Part shown: piece after piece, positions 30,408 to 42,400 of the stretch
Layout of the letters: each line of letters opens with the position of its first letter
How positions within the stretch are numbered: the first letter of the stretch is position 1
Source of the DNA: Trissonchulus latispiculum
Taxonomy: Eukaryota > Nematoda > Enoplea > Enoplida > Ironidae
DNA length: 64,000 nt
Reading direction: 5' to 3'
NCBI GenBank assembly: GCA_030248195.1
Contig: JASAND010024069.1
Span: 1 to 64,000 of the forward strand
Position numbers and translations under genes: made by a program
Notes under the pieces: generated by a model
Told to the model about the DNA's origin: nothing
What the model saw: only the letters and a program-made list of their open reading frames with translations
Databases searched by the model: none

Positions 30408-30561
30408 ATTTTCCGTAACTGAGCAAACTGTAGGTTCCGCAGTTATTTGTTTCCACGATGCCGAAGGCTTTGCTTTACGTATTGTGACGGGTTCAAAGGC
30501 AAAGGTCCTCCCTTTCAGTGTAGGAGAGTATACAGAGTAAATTGTCGGTGACGTAGGTAAT

Positions 30562-32063
30562 GTTGGAAATGTTTACATGCCCATACTGCAGCTTGTCCTT
30601 CTAGTTCGTAAATTTCGTATTTCCTTTCAGCACCCACTAAGATCTACTAGCGTAAGCTATTGGCTTTGGTCTAGATTCACCTTCTTGAGCTTGCTCTATT
30701 GCTGCACCGAAACCTTGAATACTTGCATCAGTTGTTAATAAAAATGGATTATCCCAATGTGGGTATGCCAAAACAGGTGCATTCGTTAGTGCCTTTTTCA
30801 AGTTCTCAAAAACTGTTTGGCAATCATCTGTCCAATGAAAACTCTCTTGTTTCTTCAACAATTATTCAAAGGTCCAGCAATGGTACTAAAGTTGCTAATA
30901 AATCGCCTATAATATCCAGCCATATCTAAAAATCTAAGTAGCTTTTTAATGGTTCCAGGTACAGGGAAATTCTGAACTGCAGTGACTTTACGGGAGTCAG
31001 TTTCAATGCTTTTATCAGATATAAAATGCCCAAGATATTCAACCCTTGTACGGAAAAACACACACTTTTTCATCTTCAAAGAAAGTCCATGATCGCTAAG
31101 TTTTTGAAAAACAATTTCCAGCATTTTTAAGTGATGTTCTTCATCGTTTGAAGGTATTAGCAAATCATCGATGTAAACTGGTAATTCCGTAAGAATACGC
31201 TCCATTAAGCGCTGAAAAGTGGCGTTAGCATTTGTGAGACCAAAGAGCATTACGTTAAAATGAAAAAGTCCCATATGCGAAATGAATGCAGTTTTCTCTT
31301 TATGAGGTGGAAACATTTCTGTCTGCCAGTACCCGCTGTTAAGATATAACGTAGAAAAGAATTTTCCCTTACTGAACATATCTAATATTTCATCAATCTT
31401 AGGTAATGGATAGCTATCTTTCCTAGTGATCTTATTTAGGTTTCTGTAGTCAATAACAAACGTGGTAGTTCCATCCTTCTTCCCTACCAACATACATGGA
31501 GATGACCATTGACTGTCCGATGGAGAGCAAATCCCTTGTTCCAGCATCTGCCGAATATTTTCTTCGATTTGGAGTCTGTCGTTTGGATTTACCCTATACG
31601 TCTTAGGCATTACTGGTCCTTCCATGCCAGTGTCAATTAGATGTTCTCCTGTAGTACATTTCCCTAAATTTTCCCGTGTTGCAAAAACATGTACGTACTT
31701 ACGTAGAAGTTCCTTGAATCTATCTTTAGTCTTTTCTGTACATTCAAACTTATCCAGGTGGGCTTCCTTGAGAAACTGTTCGTATTGTTCCTCTGGTGTT
31801 AAGACTTTATTCTGTTTAGGTGATACCTTTTCTTCCTCCAATATAGTATCCCTTAAGTTGGAATTATGAATGGCAGAATTTACTTGTGGATTTTCTCCCG
31901 AGACAAGGTCTGACTCACATACGTACTCCTGCTCGAACCAATTTTCAGCCATATGTAGAAAAGCTTCCTTGCCTTTTGGGTTCTGCGCCGCAACGAGATC
32001 ATCAGCGTAAGCTAAACGCATACCTGGTCTTAAATCCAATGGCTCTGGGGCCAAATTCCACAT
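30562..32063 (-). pseudogene. Gypsy B reverse transcriptase and RNase H proximal part
   Basis: The RT has Val-Ile-Asp-Tyr-Arg-Asn-Leu-Asn, Phe-Gly-Leu-Thr-Asn-Ala and the catalytic Tyr-Ile-Asp-Asp-Leu-Leu-Ile. A few residues seem missing just before it. Then come the Tyr-Leu-Gly-His-Phe-Ile motif and connection, a frame change at about 30858, the RNase H start (Leu-Thr-Thr-Asp-Ala-Ser) and Tyr-Ala-Ser-Arg-Ser followed by a stop at about 30637. B is a different lineage from A: the proteins diverge throughout. Confidence 0.85.
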
Positions 32064-32480
32064 TCGAACATATTACGTTTGATTTTCGACTGAAATGATA
32101 CCAGGGACCACGTAGCAGTTATACTTTTCCAATATTTTAGTGGAATTTCGAACCATTTTATGTAAATCCGCGAAACGTGAAGGCCAAGGAGCCTTCTGAG
32201 GTTTAACCTCAGATACATAAGTACGTATGACAGACAGTACCTCGTCTTCTTTTTCAATATCTGTATTTGCTTGACCCGCTTCATAAGCTATTGGTCCCAC
32301 GCTTCTGAATTAGGTGGTATGCACACTCCTATTCGCAGAAAAATATTAGACACTTTTGGGGCTTCTTTTCCAACAATTTGTAAAATACTATCCAATTGAG
32401 GTGCGCCCAGAAGGGGTACTTGAAAAGAGGATGGTAGATCGAATGTCTGCCAAGTAACATAGACCAATTATAAATGGAAA
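32064..32480 (-). pseudogene. Gypsy B protease/linker region
   Basis: Two short overlapping frames (32300-32073 and 32284-32030) lie between gag and RT, where the aspartic protease belongs. I do not see the Asp-Ser/Thr-Gly motif, so this may be only the linker. Confidence 0.4.
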
Positions 32481-32519
32481 GAAAGTCTAATCTAAAAGTC
32501 TAAAGCTAATTAGAAATTC

Positions 32520-34312
32520 ATCAGGTCAAATATATCCTTGAAAGGACAATTCAATTTGAGTGAACCCGAAAAATCAATATTAGTTCCATTGGCTGCAGTA
32601 GCTGAAGCAAAACGTCGCTCACCTGGCGAGAGTGTCTCTGGTGCCTTTCTTTGCAAATGCTCTATAAAGCTTTTCGAAATGACGGAAATGTTTGCTGGGT
32701 TGCTGGGAATTCAATGACCTAAAGCCAGCGTTCTGATTTTGGAAACATCAATTCCGAAAAGTTAGACCAGAAAAAGCATTTGCCTGATGAAAATTGGCTT
32801 GATTAGATCCCCTTGAATTTTGTGGAATTGGTCGAAGAAAAAGTGCATTACGCTTATCGACCTGACTACTATCAATAGTACCAATTTTACCCATCGTTGT
32901 TGAGCTGGTATAAAAAGAACACGTTCCTCCATTTCAGATTGAAAGTGCTTTGAATTTCCAGAAAAACCGTTAATTGGAAAAGAAACATTGGAGGAAGGGC
33001 TTGTACGTACTTACGTACGTACTAGAAGTCGGCGTTGAAAAACTATTGAAAGTTGGTTGAATAGAACATGCCATGTTAGTACGTACATATGTATTCGAAA
33101 AATTTGTAGAATTTTCTAAGTTTGTTCGTCCAAATTGATGGTTAGGTGGTATATTTGATTTTAACACGCCCGCATAAGAAGAGAAGACTGAACAAATTTG
33201 ATCTGACGAAATAGTCTTCTGATTAGGGTATGTTTTCATTAAACTATCCACCACATTGCGAGAAGAAAGAACCGAACAAACATTAGGGTTAAAATTCAAA
33301 ACTGTAGTGGGACTAGGGTTAGAATTTTCTCCAGGTGGGGACAAAGTTACAGCGGGTTGGGAGCCCTGGAGGTTACGCCTCCCGCAATCTGAAAATTCTG
33401 GCCGCTAGAATTTAGAGGAACAATATAAGAAACATTAGGTTGCGCCTGTTGATATTGCTCATACGACATAATTTGAAATGCCTGACAATTAGCATCCATC
33501 AAAACATCCTTTTTGGAAGTGGAAGGGGAGGTCGACGAATCTATGTTTTGTTCCTCCTCCAACCGCGAAAGCTGAACCACGATTTTGCGCAATTTTTCCA
33601 TGTTCTGTCCCCAACATTCCAAGTCAGCTAGGAGGGAGACACCCAAGGTTTTCAATTCAGAACGGATGCCATTTCTAAGCTATTCAAAAAAGTTCACTGC
33701 CCTTCCGTTTTCAGTCTCATTCGGGAAAGCCTTTCGGACAAGAATTTCTAAGTCATCGGCGAAATCTTGTACCTTTTCGTCCTCTTTTTGAATATTTACG
33801 TAGAAATTTCTCGAATGCTCAGCCGCTGTCCTTGTCGCAGGTTCGTACAAAAGCTTCAAAAGTTTGACTAATTCTTCATACGTATCCGGAAGTCCAAGAG
33901 AAAAAAGTCGACGAAGGACAGTTTCCCCAATTTTAGCTAGCAATAGGGAGCGTTTCTTCTCCTCAGGGATTTCATGAGCACGGATAATTGCTTCAAAACT
34001 TGTGATCCAATCATCTGGAGTCAACGTAGTTTCTCTACCGTTGTAGGGACTCAAATTCTTAAAAAGCGCAATGTAGGTTTTGATATACGCCATATTTTGC
34101 AAATGCTGCCGATGCTGAACTCTAGTCACTACCGGAATGATTTGAGCGCGTAATTCAGCAAATTGATCAAAAATGTTATCCCAGTTTTCTCTATGCCTTA
34201 GCAAACGTTCGCGTGCAGAATTATCGATTGCCGAAAGTTTTCGCAAAAACTGGGAAAACTCCGTCCAAAAATGAGAAAAATCGTTGCAAAATGTCTGAAA
34301 GAGCTCGTACAA
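32520..34312 (-). pseudogene. Gypsy B gag
   Basis: The first 210 codons (34312-33680) form a retrotransposon capsid-like region: an aromatic helix-rich N-terminus, Phe-Lys-Asn-Leu-Ser-Pro-Tyr-Asn-Gly, Trp-Ile-Thr-Ser-Phe-Glu, and a Leu-x-x-Leu-Tyr-Glu-Pro helix ending in Phe-Ala-Asp-Asp-Leu-Glu. A TAG interrupts the frame near 33680, and the same frame reopens to 33347. After a frame change, a low-complexity Ser/Asn/Pro-rich stretch runs to 32970. Sequence from there to about 32520 is a poorly preserved continuation. I see no clear zinc knuckle. Confidence 0.7.
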
Positions 34313-34506
34313 ATTATCTACGCTTTTAGTTGAGGTCTTAGATGATATTCCAAAACAAAAAGTTCAAAAATGTACGCAAAAATAGAAATTGTCAAAGATC
34401 AGTAGTAGGGACTCATACAAAAAAATGTCAAATCTGGTCCAAAATTGCTGAAAATATGCTGGAATCGTCACAAAAGACTCAACAAATTATTCTACGGCTT
34501 GTGTTA

Positions 34507-34570
34507 GTTAATTTTAGTGTTTGTTTGTAAGATTAAGTTGCAACACTTTGTTTTTAGTTGATTCTCAACA
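34507..34570 (-). repeat. Remnant of the Gypsy B 5' LTR
   Basis: Matches the first 63 bp (transcription sense) of the 3' LTR at 20020-20082 and stops abruptly; the rest of the LTR is deleted. Next to GCAG at 34571. Confidence 0.7.
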
Positions 34571-34574
34571 GCAG

Positions 34575-35047
34575 TAGTGTACAAAAAACCGTCTCACATT
34601 TAATACAGTTTTTCTTGCCCCTGTCTTTCCTTCAAGTTTCCAATTGAGTGTAAACGCCATTTCCTTTCGTATTTACAAAAAGACCAGTTAAAGTGTGGCT
34701 AGTGTCACCAGGTATAAAAAGGGATATTTATGTCTCGAAAGAAAAGGGATTACGAGTGCCTTTCACGAGGGGTTGCATGCAAGCTGAAAGAGCTCACAGA
34801 ATTGCTGTATATGACTCGTTAAGTCAGCTGGCTTGTGTAGCCAACTTGTTTTAATGTTTAATTAACTGGCCGTGGAATTTAACGTTAACCTAGGCAGCCT
34901 TTGCATTTTGACCTCTATCTTTCTCATCCATATGATAACTATGCATGTGTGTAAGGGTGTGAAGTGATCTCCTGGAGGACAGCGTTTACGTAGGGGTTTT
35001 ATTATGCAGTCGCTAGTAAATTCACTCTACGATTAGGTGAAGTGTAT
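34575..35047. other. Flank between Gypsy B and a foldback element
   Basis: Nothing recognisable as a gene or repeat. Confidence 0.5.
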
Positions 35048-35049
35048 TA

Positions 35050-35726
35050 CCAAGAGTGCATAATTGCACTATATATTAGAAGAAGAGTAGGCCACTAGAG
35101 GGCTTCTCTTCTTGGCATTGCGTAACGGTGCTCCGACCACAATACGCGAATGTTCCCCCGTTTGGTGGGGGGGTCGACAAGCATACCCCCTCCCCGTCTG
35201 GTGGGGGGTATGCAAAAGGTGTCCCCGTTTGGTGGGGGGTATGCAAAAGGGGTCCCCGCTTGGGGGGGGGGTCGCCAAGTCAGGCTGAATCTGATTGGCT
35301 GTTGGCGACCCCTCCCAAACGGGGACCTCCGTTGCCTACCCCCTCACCAAACGGGGACCCCTTTCGCATACCCCCCCCCACCAAACGGGGACCCCGTTTG
35401 CATACCCCCCACCAAACGGGGACCCTTTTTCAAATAGAACAAAAACTACCGTAATCCTCTGCTATACCCTCCCCACCAAACGGGGAGGGGGTCTCTGCAA
35501 TCTGATTGGCTGTTGGCTACCCCCCACTAAACGGGGACCTCTTTTCTGTTACCCCCCCCCCCCCAAACGGAAGGGGGGGTATGCTTTGTCGAAGAGAGCT
35601 ACCCCCCACCAAACGGGGGAACATTCGCGTATTGTGGTCGGAGCACCGCATTACGCAATGCCAAGAAGAGGAGCCCTCTAGTGGCTTACTCTTCTTCTTA
35701 TATATAGTGCAATTATGCACTCTTGG
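35050..35726. mobile_element. Foldback MITE with G-rich arrays (677 bp)
   Basis: Inverted ends of over 100 bp: CCAAGAGTGCATAATTGCAC at the left, its complement at the right, both next to TA (35048-35049; 35727-35728). The arms include the block ATTCGCGTATTGTGGTCGGAG. Inside, the left arm carries tandem CCCGTTTGGTGGGGGGTATGC units and the right arm at least seven complementary CCACCAAACGGGGACC units, so the element could fold into one hairpin. ORFs through the array are translation of the repeat. No transposase. Confidence 0.85.
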
Positions 35727-35774
35727 TATTACGTATGAATGACCTTTCAGTCTAATTTAAGATGCAATATATAT

Positions 35775-36739
35775 GTTACGGGCAGATGAGTAAATTGGAC
35801 ACTTCCAAAAGTGTCCAGACAGATAAATAAATTATGCATGTGCGCAGACAGATAGATAAATTCTTACATTATCGCATTCTGTCCGGACGGATGAGTAAAT
35901 TATCTATCTGTCCAGAACAGAGTTGGACAGATGCGTAAATTTTTAAACTAACAACTAATAATGGAGAATATTTGTGTTTGTAGCTCTTATTTAATTTTTT
36001 AATAGTTTATGCATTGTACTAAAGCTTGTTATTATATTTTATTAGCTTATATTTGATTAAATTTTAAAAAATCTTATTTGATCTTGTTAATTTCATGTAT
36101 AACAGTTTAATTTAATAATGATTTTATGTACTTTTTGTATGTAATTACAATTAATAAGAGATTAGGTAATACGTATATAAGTAAATAATTATACGTTAGC
36201 CTAAAACGTAAATATGTAAATTTAATTCTTGCTAATTTCACCGTTTGCTTCTCTTTTAAATTACGTTAAAATTACGGCACCAAAATTTCACAAATACCAC
36301 GTACATAAAATAATTTAAATTAATTAACAAATAAATAAATAATCAATAGCCAGCCATCAATAATTGGAACGATATCTAGTAAATGTTATATATATAAAAT
36401 CAACACGATCAAGTAAGATATATTTAAAATTTAATGAAATATAAGCTAATAAAATATAATAACAAGCTTTAGTACAATGCATAAACAATTAAAAATGAAG
36501 TAAAGAATAATACTGAAATTAAATAAGAGCTACAAACACAAATATTCTCAATTATTAGTTCTTAGTTTAAAAATTTACGCATCTGTCCAACTCTGTTCTG
36601 GACAGATAGATAATTTACTCATCCGTCCGGACAGAATGCGATGATTGTAAGAATTTATCTATCTGTCTGCGCACATGCTTAATTTGTCTATCTGTCTGGA
36701 CACTTTTAGAAGTGTCCAATTTACTCATCTGCCCGTAAC
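35775..36739. mobile_element. Long-TIR foldback element (965 bp)
   Basis: Ends GTTACGGGCAGATGAGTAAA / inverted. The inverted arms run about 290 bp each and leave a short AT-rich centre. The outer arms repeat a CAGA(T/C)(A/G)(G/A)(A/G)TAAATT motif next to GGACA blocks. Flanks are ATAT on both sides, which may be a 4-bp duplication. No ORF. Confidence 0.8.
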
Positions 36740-38150
36740 ATATACAAAGACCAACACTATTTCAAAACAAGTTGTTAAAAAGTTTCGAGTGACTAAAAAT
36801 AGATTCCTTTTTGGAATGTAAATTGATATTAACTTTGGAAAAGGTTCCACCATGGCACGAAGGCGAAGGATATCCAAAAAACGCCGAAACTTGGTACTGG
36901 TACTCTACTACTGGTCCAATACCAAAGGAACTAGCCTAGCGAAACATCTGTTTGTAAGCCTTGTAAGCAGGTGGGTGTTGGAGTAATCTTAGGGAGGCAT
37001 GCTCACCACACAGGTGCCCATCGTTTGACCCACCAGTCTCGCTTGACCACGTCATCAAGCAAATACCGCAACAATTAACGTTTGAGTTCAATTTCGGCAT
37101 CATCTCCCAAGTTGACTCAAACATCTTCATGTTGACATCTCAAACATGTTAACAGTTCCATAGCTCTTTTCCTGCCCTTGAACTTGGAAATGGACTTGAA
37201 CCACTTGGTGTAGTAATTCAATATTTAAGCTTGCAGAGGTATCATTCTGGCCATGTTGATCGGCCCACCAAACGGCGACCGTCGCGATGAGGGAAGAGTC
37301 GGTTGAACCAAATGTTCCTGTGACGGCTGATGACTGGTGGATGGTTCGACCGACTCCATATGACCAACTGGACTGGCTTCCGTAATTCAAGACATCATTA
37401 AAGTCCGGCCACCAGCATGAACCAGAGGACAGCCTCCTCTACTACGAACCGATGGCCACAAGATATTTGGTCGTCTGGTCACCGGTGATGAAGCATATTA
37501 TGGGGTTGATCAAAGGTCCGATCGCAAAAGCTGGTTATTCAGGACGTTCGTGCTCACTGTGATCATGACTGACCCCTCTGGACGCTGGGTTGAACCCATA
37601 TGTCCACTGCTGGTCCATTGTGATGGCTGAGGCACCATATTTTGTTCTTCCATTACAAAATTCGTTGCTACAGGGGTGATGGCACCCGCTGATCTCCTCG
37701 ATCGACTTGGCTGAAGTTAAAGCATGGGAACCAACATTATATGACGGGTCCCAAGACAGCCTATGCTGTGCTCCCGTCTCCATTGCCGAATTGTTCAGTG
37801 CCGCCGTTCCAAGTGAGAATTCATGCTCCAGATCAATTCCTAGGGTCTGAAGCACTGACTTGACCAGGTCATTCAAAGGTGGGAATCCAGGCATTGGAGC
37901 AGCTACCAGGGCCATGAGATGGTGTTGTTGTTGTTATTGCCGGATTACTCAGCCAAGAGGCTATATGAGGGCGCTAACCTTTGCTCTCCCCATCAGCCAT
38001 ATCTAGTATGACTCTCGCTTCGTGGCCTGAGTGTTGTCCCACAATGGGAAGCTGGAGCAGACACCTTCTTGGCCTTTCGGCTCCGGTAGTAAGACATCTA
38101 TTAACCGCTCATACGCAAGGTAGAGGAGCACAGCATCTTTCGACAATCCA
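36740..38150. other. No supported gene; ORF fragments of unknown origin
   Basis: Two - strand ORFs (37127-37390 and 37535-37915) have a mixed composition and no recognisable domain. A CCAGGGCCATGAGAT word is shared with 50260-50375, hinting at a dispersed repeat. Confidence 0.4.
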
Positions 38151-38322
38151 AGCCCCAAGCACAGATGGGGTGGGATCAGAGACAAACCCGGAAAGTTGTG
38201 TGATCCATTTTGACTACATAACTCGTCTGCATCCAAAACTCCATCGCAGGAGGTAGGCGGTTTTCCCCTCCCCTCCCCTCCTTACTCCTCCCAAGGGGCT
38301 ACCTTCCACCGGGAACTCCGCG
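38151..38322 (-). repeat. 3' part of the SINE interrupted by Polinton 2
   Basis: Continues the - strand SINE sequence of 50042-50261 once Polinton 2 and one CCCTAC copy are removed. Contains a CCCCTCCCCTCC tract. The distal end is not resolved. Confidence 0.45.
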
Positions 38323-38328
38323 CCCTAC

Positions 38329-38490
38329 AGTAGTATTGTTTTTAGGCGTTCTGTATAAATTGTGGTCCCTCATAGTGTGGTCCCCTAATAGTTTCCACTT
38401 GAACCTCGTATTTCAAGTGTGGTCCCCAAATTGTGATCCCATTTAAAGACTTGAACTACAAAATACACAGTGATCCCTAAAGTGTGGTCC
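38329..38490 (+). repeat. Polinton 2 left terminal inverted repeat
   Basis: Inverted match to 49871-50035; contains GGCGTTCTGTATAAATTGTG and several GTGTGGTCCC copies. Confidence 0.9.
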
Positions 38491-39407
38491 CCCTAAGTTT
38501 GATCTCATCTTAAAATATATAGCCTTTAATACAAAACGTGATCCTTTATGATGATTACTTCTATTATAACAGTTTAATGGAAAATTGTAATCCTACAAAT
38601 TTGTGGTCCCCAAGTTTGATACCATAAATGCACTCCTTTACAGAATAAAGTTTACTGACTGTGACACCACGAAGTCTATGATACGTTAATAATCTATAAA
38701 TTAAGTTATACAAAGCTAATTTTGCTCACATACCTGCAAACATCTAATTGCCATTCCATTAAACAAAATCTAGTTAATGGGTCTAAGCTAAATGATCTTT
38801 ATAAGAAAAAATTTTAAAACTTATAGGAATCATGACAATGCTTATTATGAAAAATCTACTTAATAGTAAACCACATCTTCTGTCATTTCATTCTTTTTTT
38901 AAAGTGAAGTCAAGTCAAGGTTTGTAAATTTATGAAAGTTTAACAAAAAATGTTTATTCAGTTTTTGAAAATTTAAAGTTACAACCATAATCGTGAATGC
39001 TCTCCAAACAAGGTTAAACAACGTGATCAAAGAGCAAATAATGTCATAATGATGGATTCCTTGTAGCTACATCTGCATTTGAGAAGATTTATGTAAGTAC
39101 CAACCAAAAGCAACCGCATTCCAATTCAAAAATAGTAACCGTTTTTTTTCATCAAATTATGCAACGTACAAAACAAAGTTTAACATTAAAATACAACAAA
39201 TTTCCAGGACATTCCAACAAAACAATTCCATATGAAACAGAAACTCTACTTTTTAACAAAGGAATGAAGAATTATCCTTTAAAATTGTCCCAAAAAACTA
39301 TTTTTAATTATGTTTTTATGCTACTTAATTGTACCAGTTTAAATTTTGAGTCTTATAAATAGCAAGGTGTTTGGAATTGAGGCATGTTGCATTCTGAACC
39401 GTGAATC
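38491..39407. other. Polinton 2 subterminal region
   Basis: AT-rich. An ORF at 39159-39362 has no recognisable feature and I do not call it. Confidence 0.5.
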
Positions 39408-42400
39408 ATGTTCAACTCTACCAATTGCTATGCAACGTTACCTCATTTGTTGAGAGGTTACAGTATTACTGACCATTATGCACAGTTTGCATCTGGTTTA
39501 TACCTAACTAATCATTATCCCTTTCAATACGGATCTCTGACAAGTCAGAATCCGGTTGTACTACATGGGCCGCACAATTTTCAAACTCATATGGTAAACA
39601 GACTTGACAGTAATCTACTCGGTTTATACTCAAATCATGGGTCAGATATTTTGGATACGATCCAAGTATCTAACAACCTTATGCTGGATCGGATTTTGTC
39701 GGTGTTAGAGAGGGAGCATCTGGATCAAATCCTGATCCTCTAGTATGAGAACGTGGTTCCCTAACTCACCCACATAGTGGATCAGTTTTTGTTGGGGTTG
39801 GACAGGGAGCCTATGGATCCAATCCTGGTCCTCTGGTGGGAGAACGTGGTTTCCTAACTCACCCACATAGTGGATCGGTTTTGTTGGGGTTGGACAGGGA
39901 GCCTATGGATCCAATCCTGGTCCTCTGGTGTGAGAAAGTGGTTCGCTCATCCAACCCTATCCTGGATCGGTGATAGTTGAGGGTGGACAAGGAGCATCTG
40001 GATCCAATCCTGGTCCTCTAGTGGGAGAACGTGGTTTCCTAACTCACCCACATAGTGGATCGGTTTTGTTGGGGTTGGACAGGGAGCCTATGGATCCAAT
40101 CCTGGTCCTCTGGTGTGAGAAAGTGGTTCGCTCATCCAACCCTATCCTGGATCGGTGATAGTTGAGGGTGGACAGGGAGCCTATGGATCCAATCCTGGTC
40201 CTCTGGTGTGAGAAAGTGGTTCTCTCATCCAACCCTATCCTGGATCGGTGATAGTTGAGGGTGGACAAGGAGCATCTGGATCCAATCCTGGTCCTCTAGT
40301 GGGAGAACGTGGTTTCCTAACTCACCCACATAGTGGATCGGTTTTGTTGAGGGTGGACAGGGAGCCTATGGATCCAATCCTGGTCCTCTGGTGTGAGAAA
40401 GTGGTTCTCTCATCCAACCCTATCCTGGATCGGTGATAGTTGAGGGTGGACAAGGAGCATCTGGATCCAATCCTGGTCCTCTAGTGGGAGAACGTGGTTT
40501 CCTAACTCACCCACATAGTGGATCGGTTTTGTTGGGGTTGGACAGGGAGCCTATGGATCCAATCCTGGTCCTCTGGTGTGAGAAAGTGGTTCTCTCATCC
40601 AACCCTATCCTGGATCGGTGATAGTTGAGGGTGGACAAGGAGCATCTGGATCCAATCCTGGTCCTCTAGTGGGAGAACGTGGTTTCCTAACTCACCCACA
40701 TAGTGGATCGGTTTTGTTGGGGTTGGACAGGGAGCCTATGGATCCAATCCTGGTCCTCTGGTGTGAGAAAGTGGTTCGCTCATCCAACCCTATCCTGGAT
40801 CGGTGATAGTTGAGGGTGGACAAGGAGCATCTGGATCCAATCCTGGTCCTCTAGTGGGAAACCGTGGTTTCCTAACTCACCCACATAGTGGATCGGTTTT
40901 GTTGGGGTTGGACAGGGAGCCTATGGATCCAATCCTGGTCCTCTGGTGGGAGAAAGTGGTTCGCTCACCCAACACTATGCTGGATCGGTGATAGTTGAGG
41001 GTGGACAAGGAGCATCTGGATCCAATCCTGGTCCTCTAGTGGGAGAACGTGGTTTCCTAACTCACCCACATAGTGGATCGGTTTTGTTGGGGTTGGACAG
41101 GGAGCCTATGGATCCAATCCTGGTCCTCTGGTGGGAGAAAGTGGTTCGCTCACCCAACACTATGCTGGATCGGTGATAGTTGAGGGTGGACAAGGAGCGT
41201 CTGGTTCCAATCCTGGCCCTTTGGTGGGAGAAAGTGGTTCCCTGGCTCAGTCATATGGTGGATCGGTGATAGTCGAGGGTGGACAAAGAGCGCCTGGTTC
41301 CAATCCTGGTCCGGTTATGGGGGAAAGTGGTTCCCTGGCTCAGTCATATGGTGGATCGGTGATAATTGAGGGCGGACAAGGAGCATGTGGTTCCAATCCT
41401 GGTAGGGTTATGGAGGGATCGGTGATAATTGAGGGTGGACAAGGAGCATGTGTTTCCAATCTTGATCCGGTTATGGGGGAAAGTGGTTCCCTGGCTCAGT
41501 CGTATATCGGATCGGTGATGGTTGGGGGTGAGCAAGGTTTGGGGACATGCCTGAGTCCTAAGACAGAAATGGATAAGTATGATCCTCTATCCTATCCTTA
41601 TTCAGGATCTTGGGGTTAGGAACAGAGATAAACCCTAAGGAGGAAACAAATGAAAATGCTCATCCAGACCACCAATGTACGGGATCTGTCATTGTTGGAT
41701 CGGGTGAAAACTCCACTGAGGTGCTACCAAACTGCAAACTGGAATTAGAGGAAAATGGTTTTGATGAGCTCGATCAAAACGAGTCGAAACTCATCATTGA
41801 TGAAAATCAAATGGTAAGCAGCATTGTGTGCTCATTTTGTTTTACAAAATGTCAAATATGTAAATGCAAATTAGCACATCATGTACAGCCAACTCCACAA
41901 ATAACTGATAAAATGGCTGCCCATGCTAATTTAGCCGTTTTGGTCAGAAAGCCAACACACAAATCCCGTCATCGAAATCATTCGAAAGTTTTTATGCTAC
42001 GATGCCCAGTTCAATTAAAGGAAAGAATCGGCTACCGATGCGGCAACCAAAGTGTCGCTCTGACGAAGTGGTTATTTTTCAAACATTATCCCATCATTTT
42101 CGATTGATTTCCAACATGGATGAGATAAATTGCATCAATAACGCGATGAAAAAGCTTGCTTTTGACTAGTAATCAAACGTTGCAAGAAACAGTTTGAAGT
42201 GTGGAAAATAAACATATCTGAAGTGTGATTTTTAACACAAAATTTTTAAAAGTTAATGAAGCAAAATCCTATTTTTTATCTTGTCTGAGGCATGTGTTAA
42301 AGGTTCAGTATAGATTTTTTTAATTTTTTTGAATAGTCTTAAAACTATGTAATTTTGTGACCGTTCATCGATTTAAAATTTTCAAAAAGTTTAAGTGTTA

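Larger units (their letters stand above)
26665..30527 (-). mobile_element. Ty3/Gypsy retrotransposon A, 5'-truncated, inserted in B
   Basis: Its 3' LTR (26665-26881) begins exactly after a 34-bp direct repeat. Its other end, at 30527, is inside the pol reading frame: there is no 5' LTR, gag or protease. Identical 34-bp direct repeats of B sequence (26631-26664 and 30528-30561) flank it. Pol from 30407 to 27537 has two frameshifts. The combination of a 5' truncation and a long duplication is not what integrase makes. Confidence 0.85.
19706..34570 (-). mobile_element. Ty3/Gypsy retrotransposon B, nested and decayed
   Basis: The 3' LTR is at 19706-20082, next to a purine tract (reverse of TCCTCCCCAGG at 20083). 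The first 63 bp of the same LTR are found at 34507-34570. Both outer ends are flanked by GCAG (19702-19705; 34571-34574), so this is one insertion. Gag, protease-region, reverse transcriptase, RNase H and integrase remains run from right to left. The RNase H region is split by Gypsy A (26665-30527) and the integrase region by an insert at about 24070-25370. Most of the 5' LTR is deleted. Internal sequence 20083-23384 has no gene. Confidence 0.85.

Noticed and set aside
25298..34312. A single Gypsy element from 34.3 to 25.3 kb
   Set aside because: Two RT/RNase H/integrase sets with different sequences are present, and a 34-bp repeat marks one inside the other.
35069..35742. Pro/Gly-rich ORFs in the foldback element
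   Set aside because: They come from reading through G-rich repeat units in several frames on both strands.
37127..37915. Two minus-strand ORFs as host gene exons
   Set aside because: No recognisable domain, no consistent splice sites, and a word shared with dispersed repeat sequence at 50.3 kb.
39970..41176. A series of 62-residue ORFs in the tandem array as separate genes
   Set aside because: They are identical products of the 185-bp repeat, each starting and stopping at the same repeat positions.
39720..41500. CRISPR-like repeat-spacer array
   Set aside because: The repeats are contiguous without unique spacers, the setting is eukaryotic and there are no cas genes.
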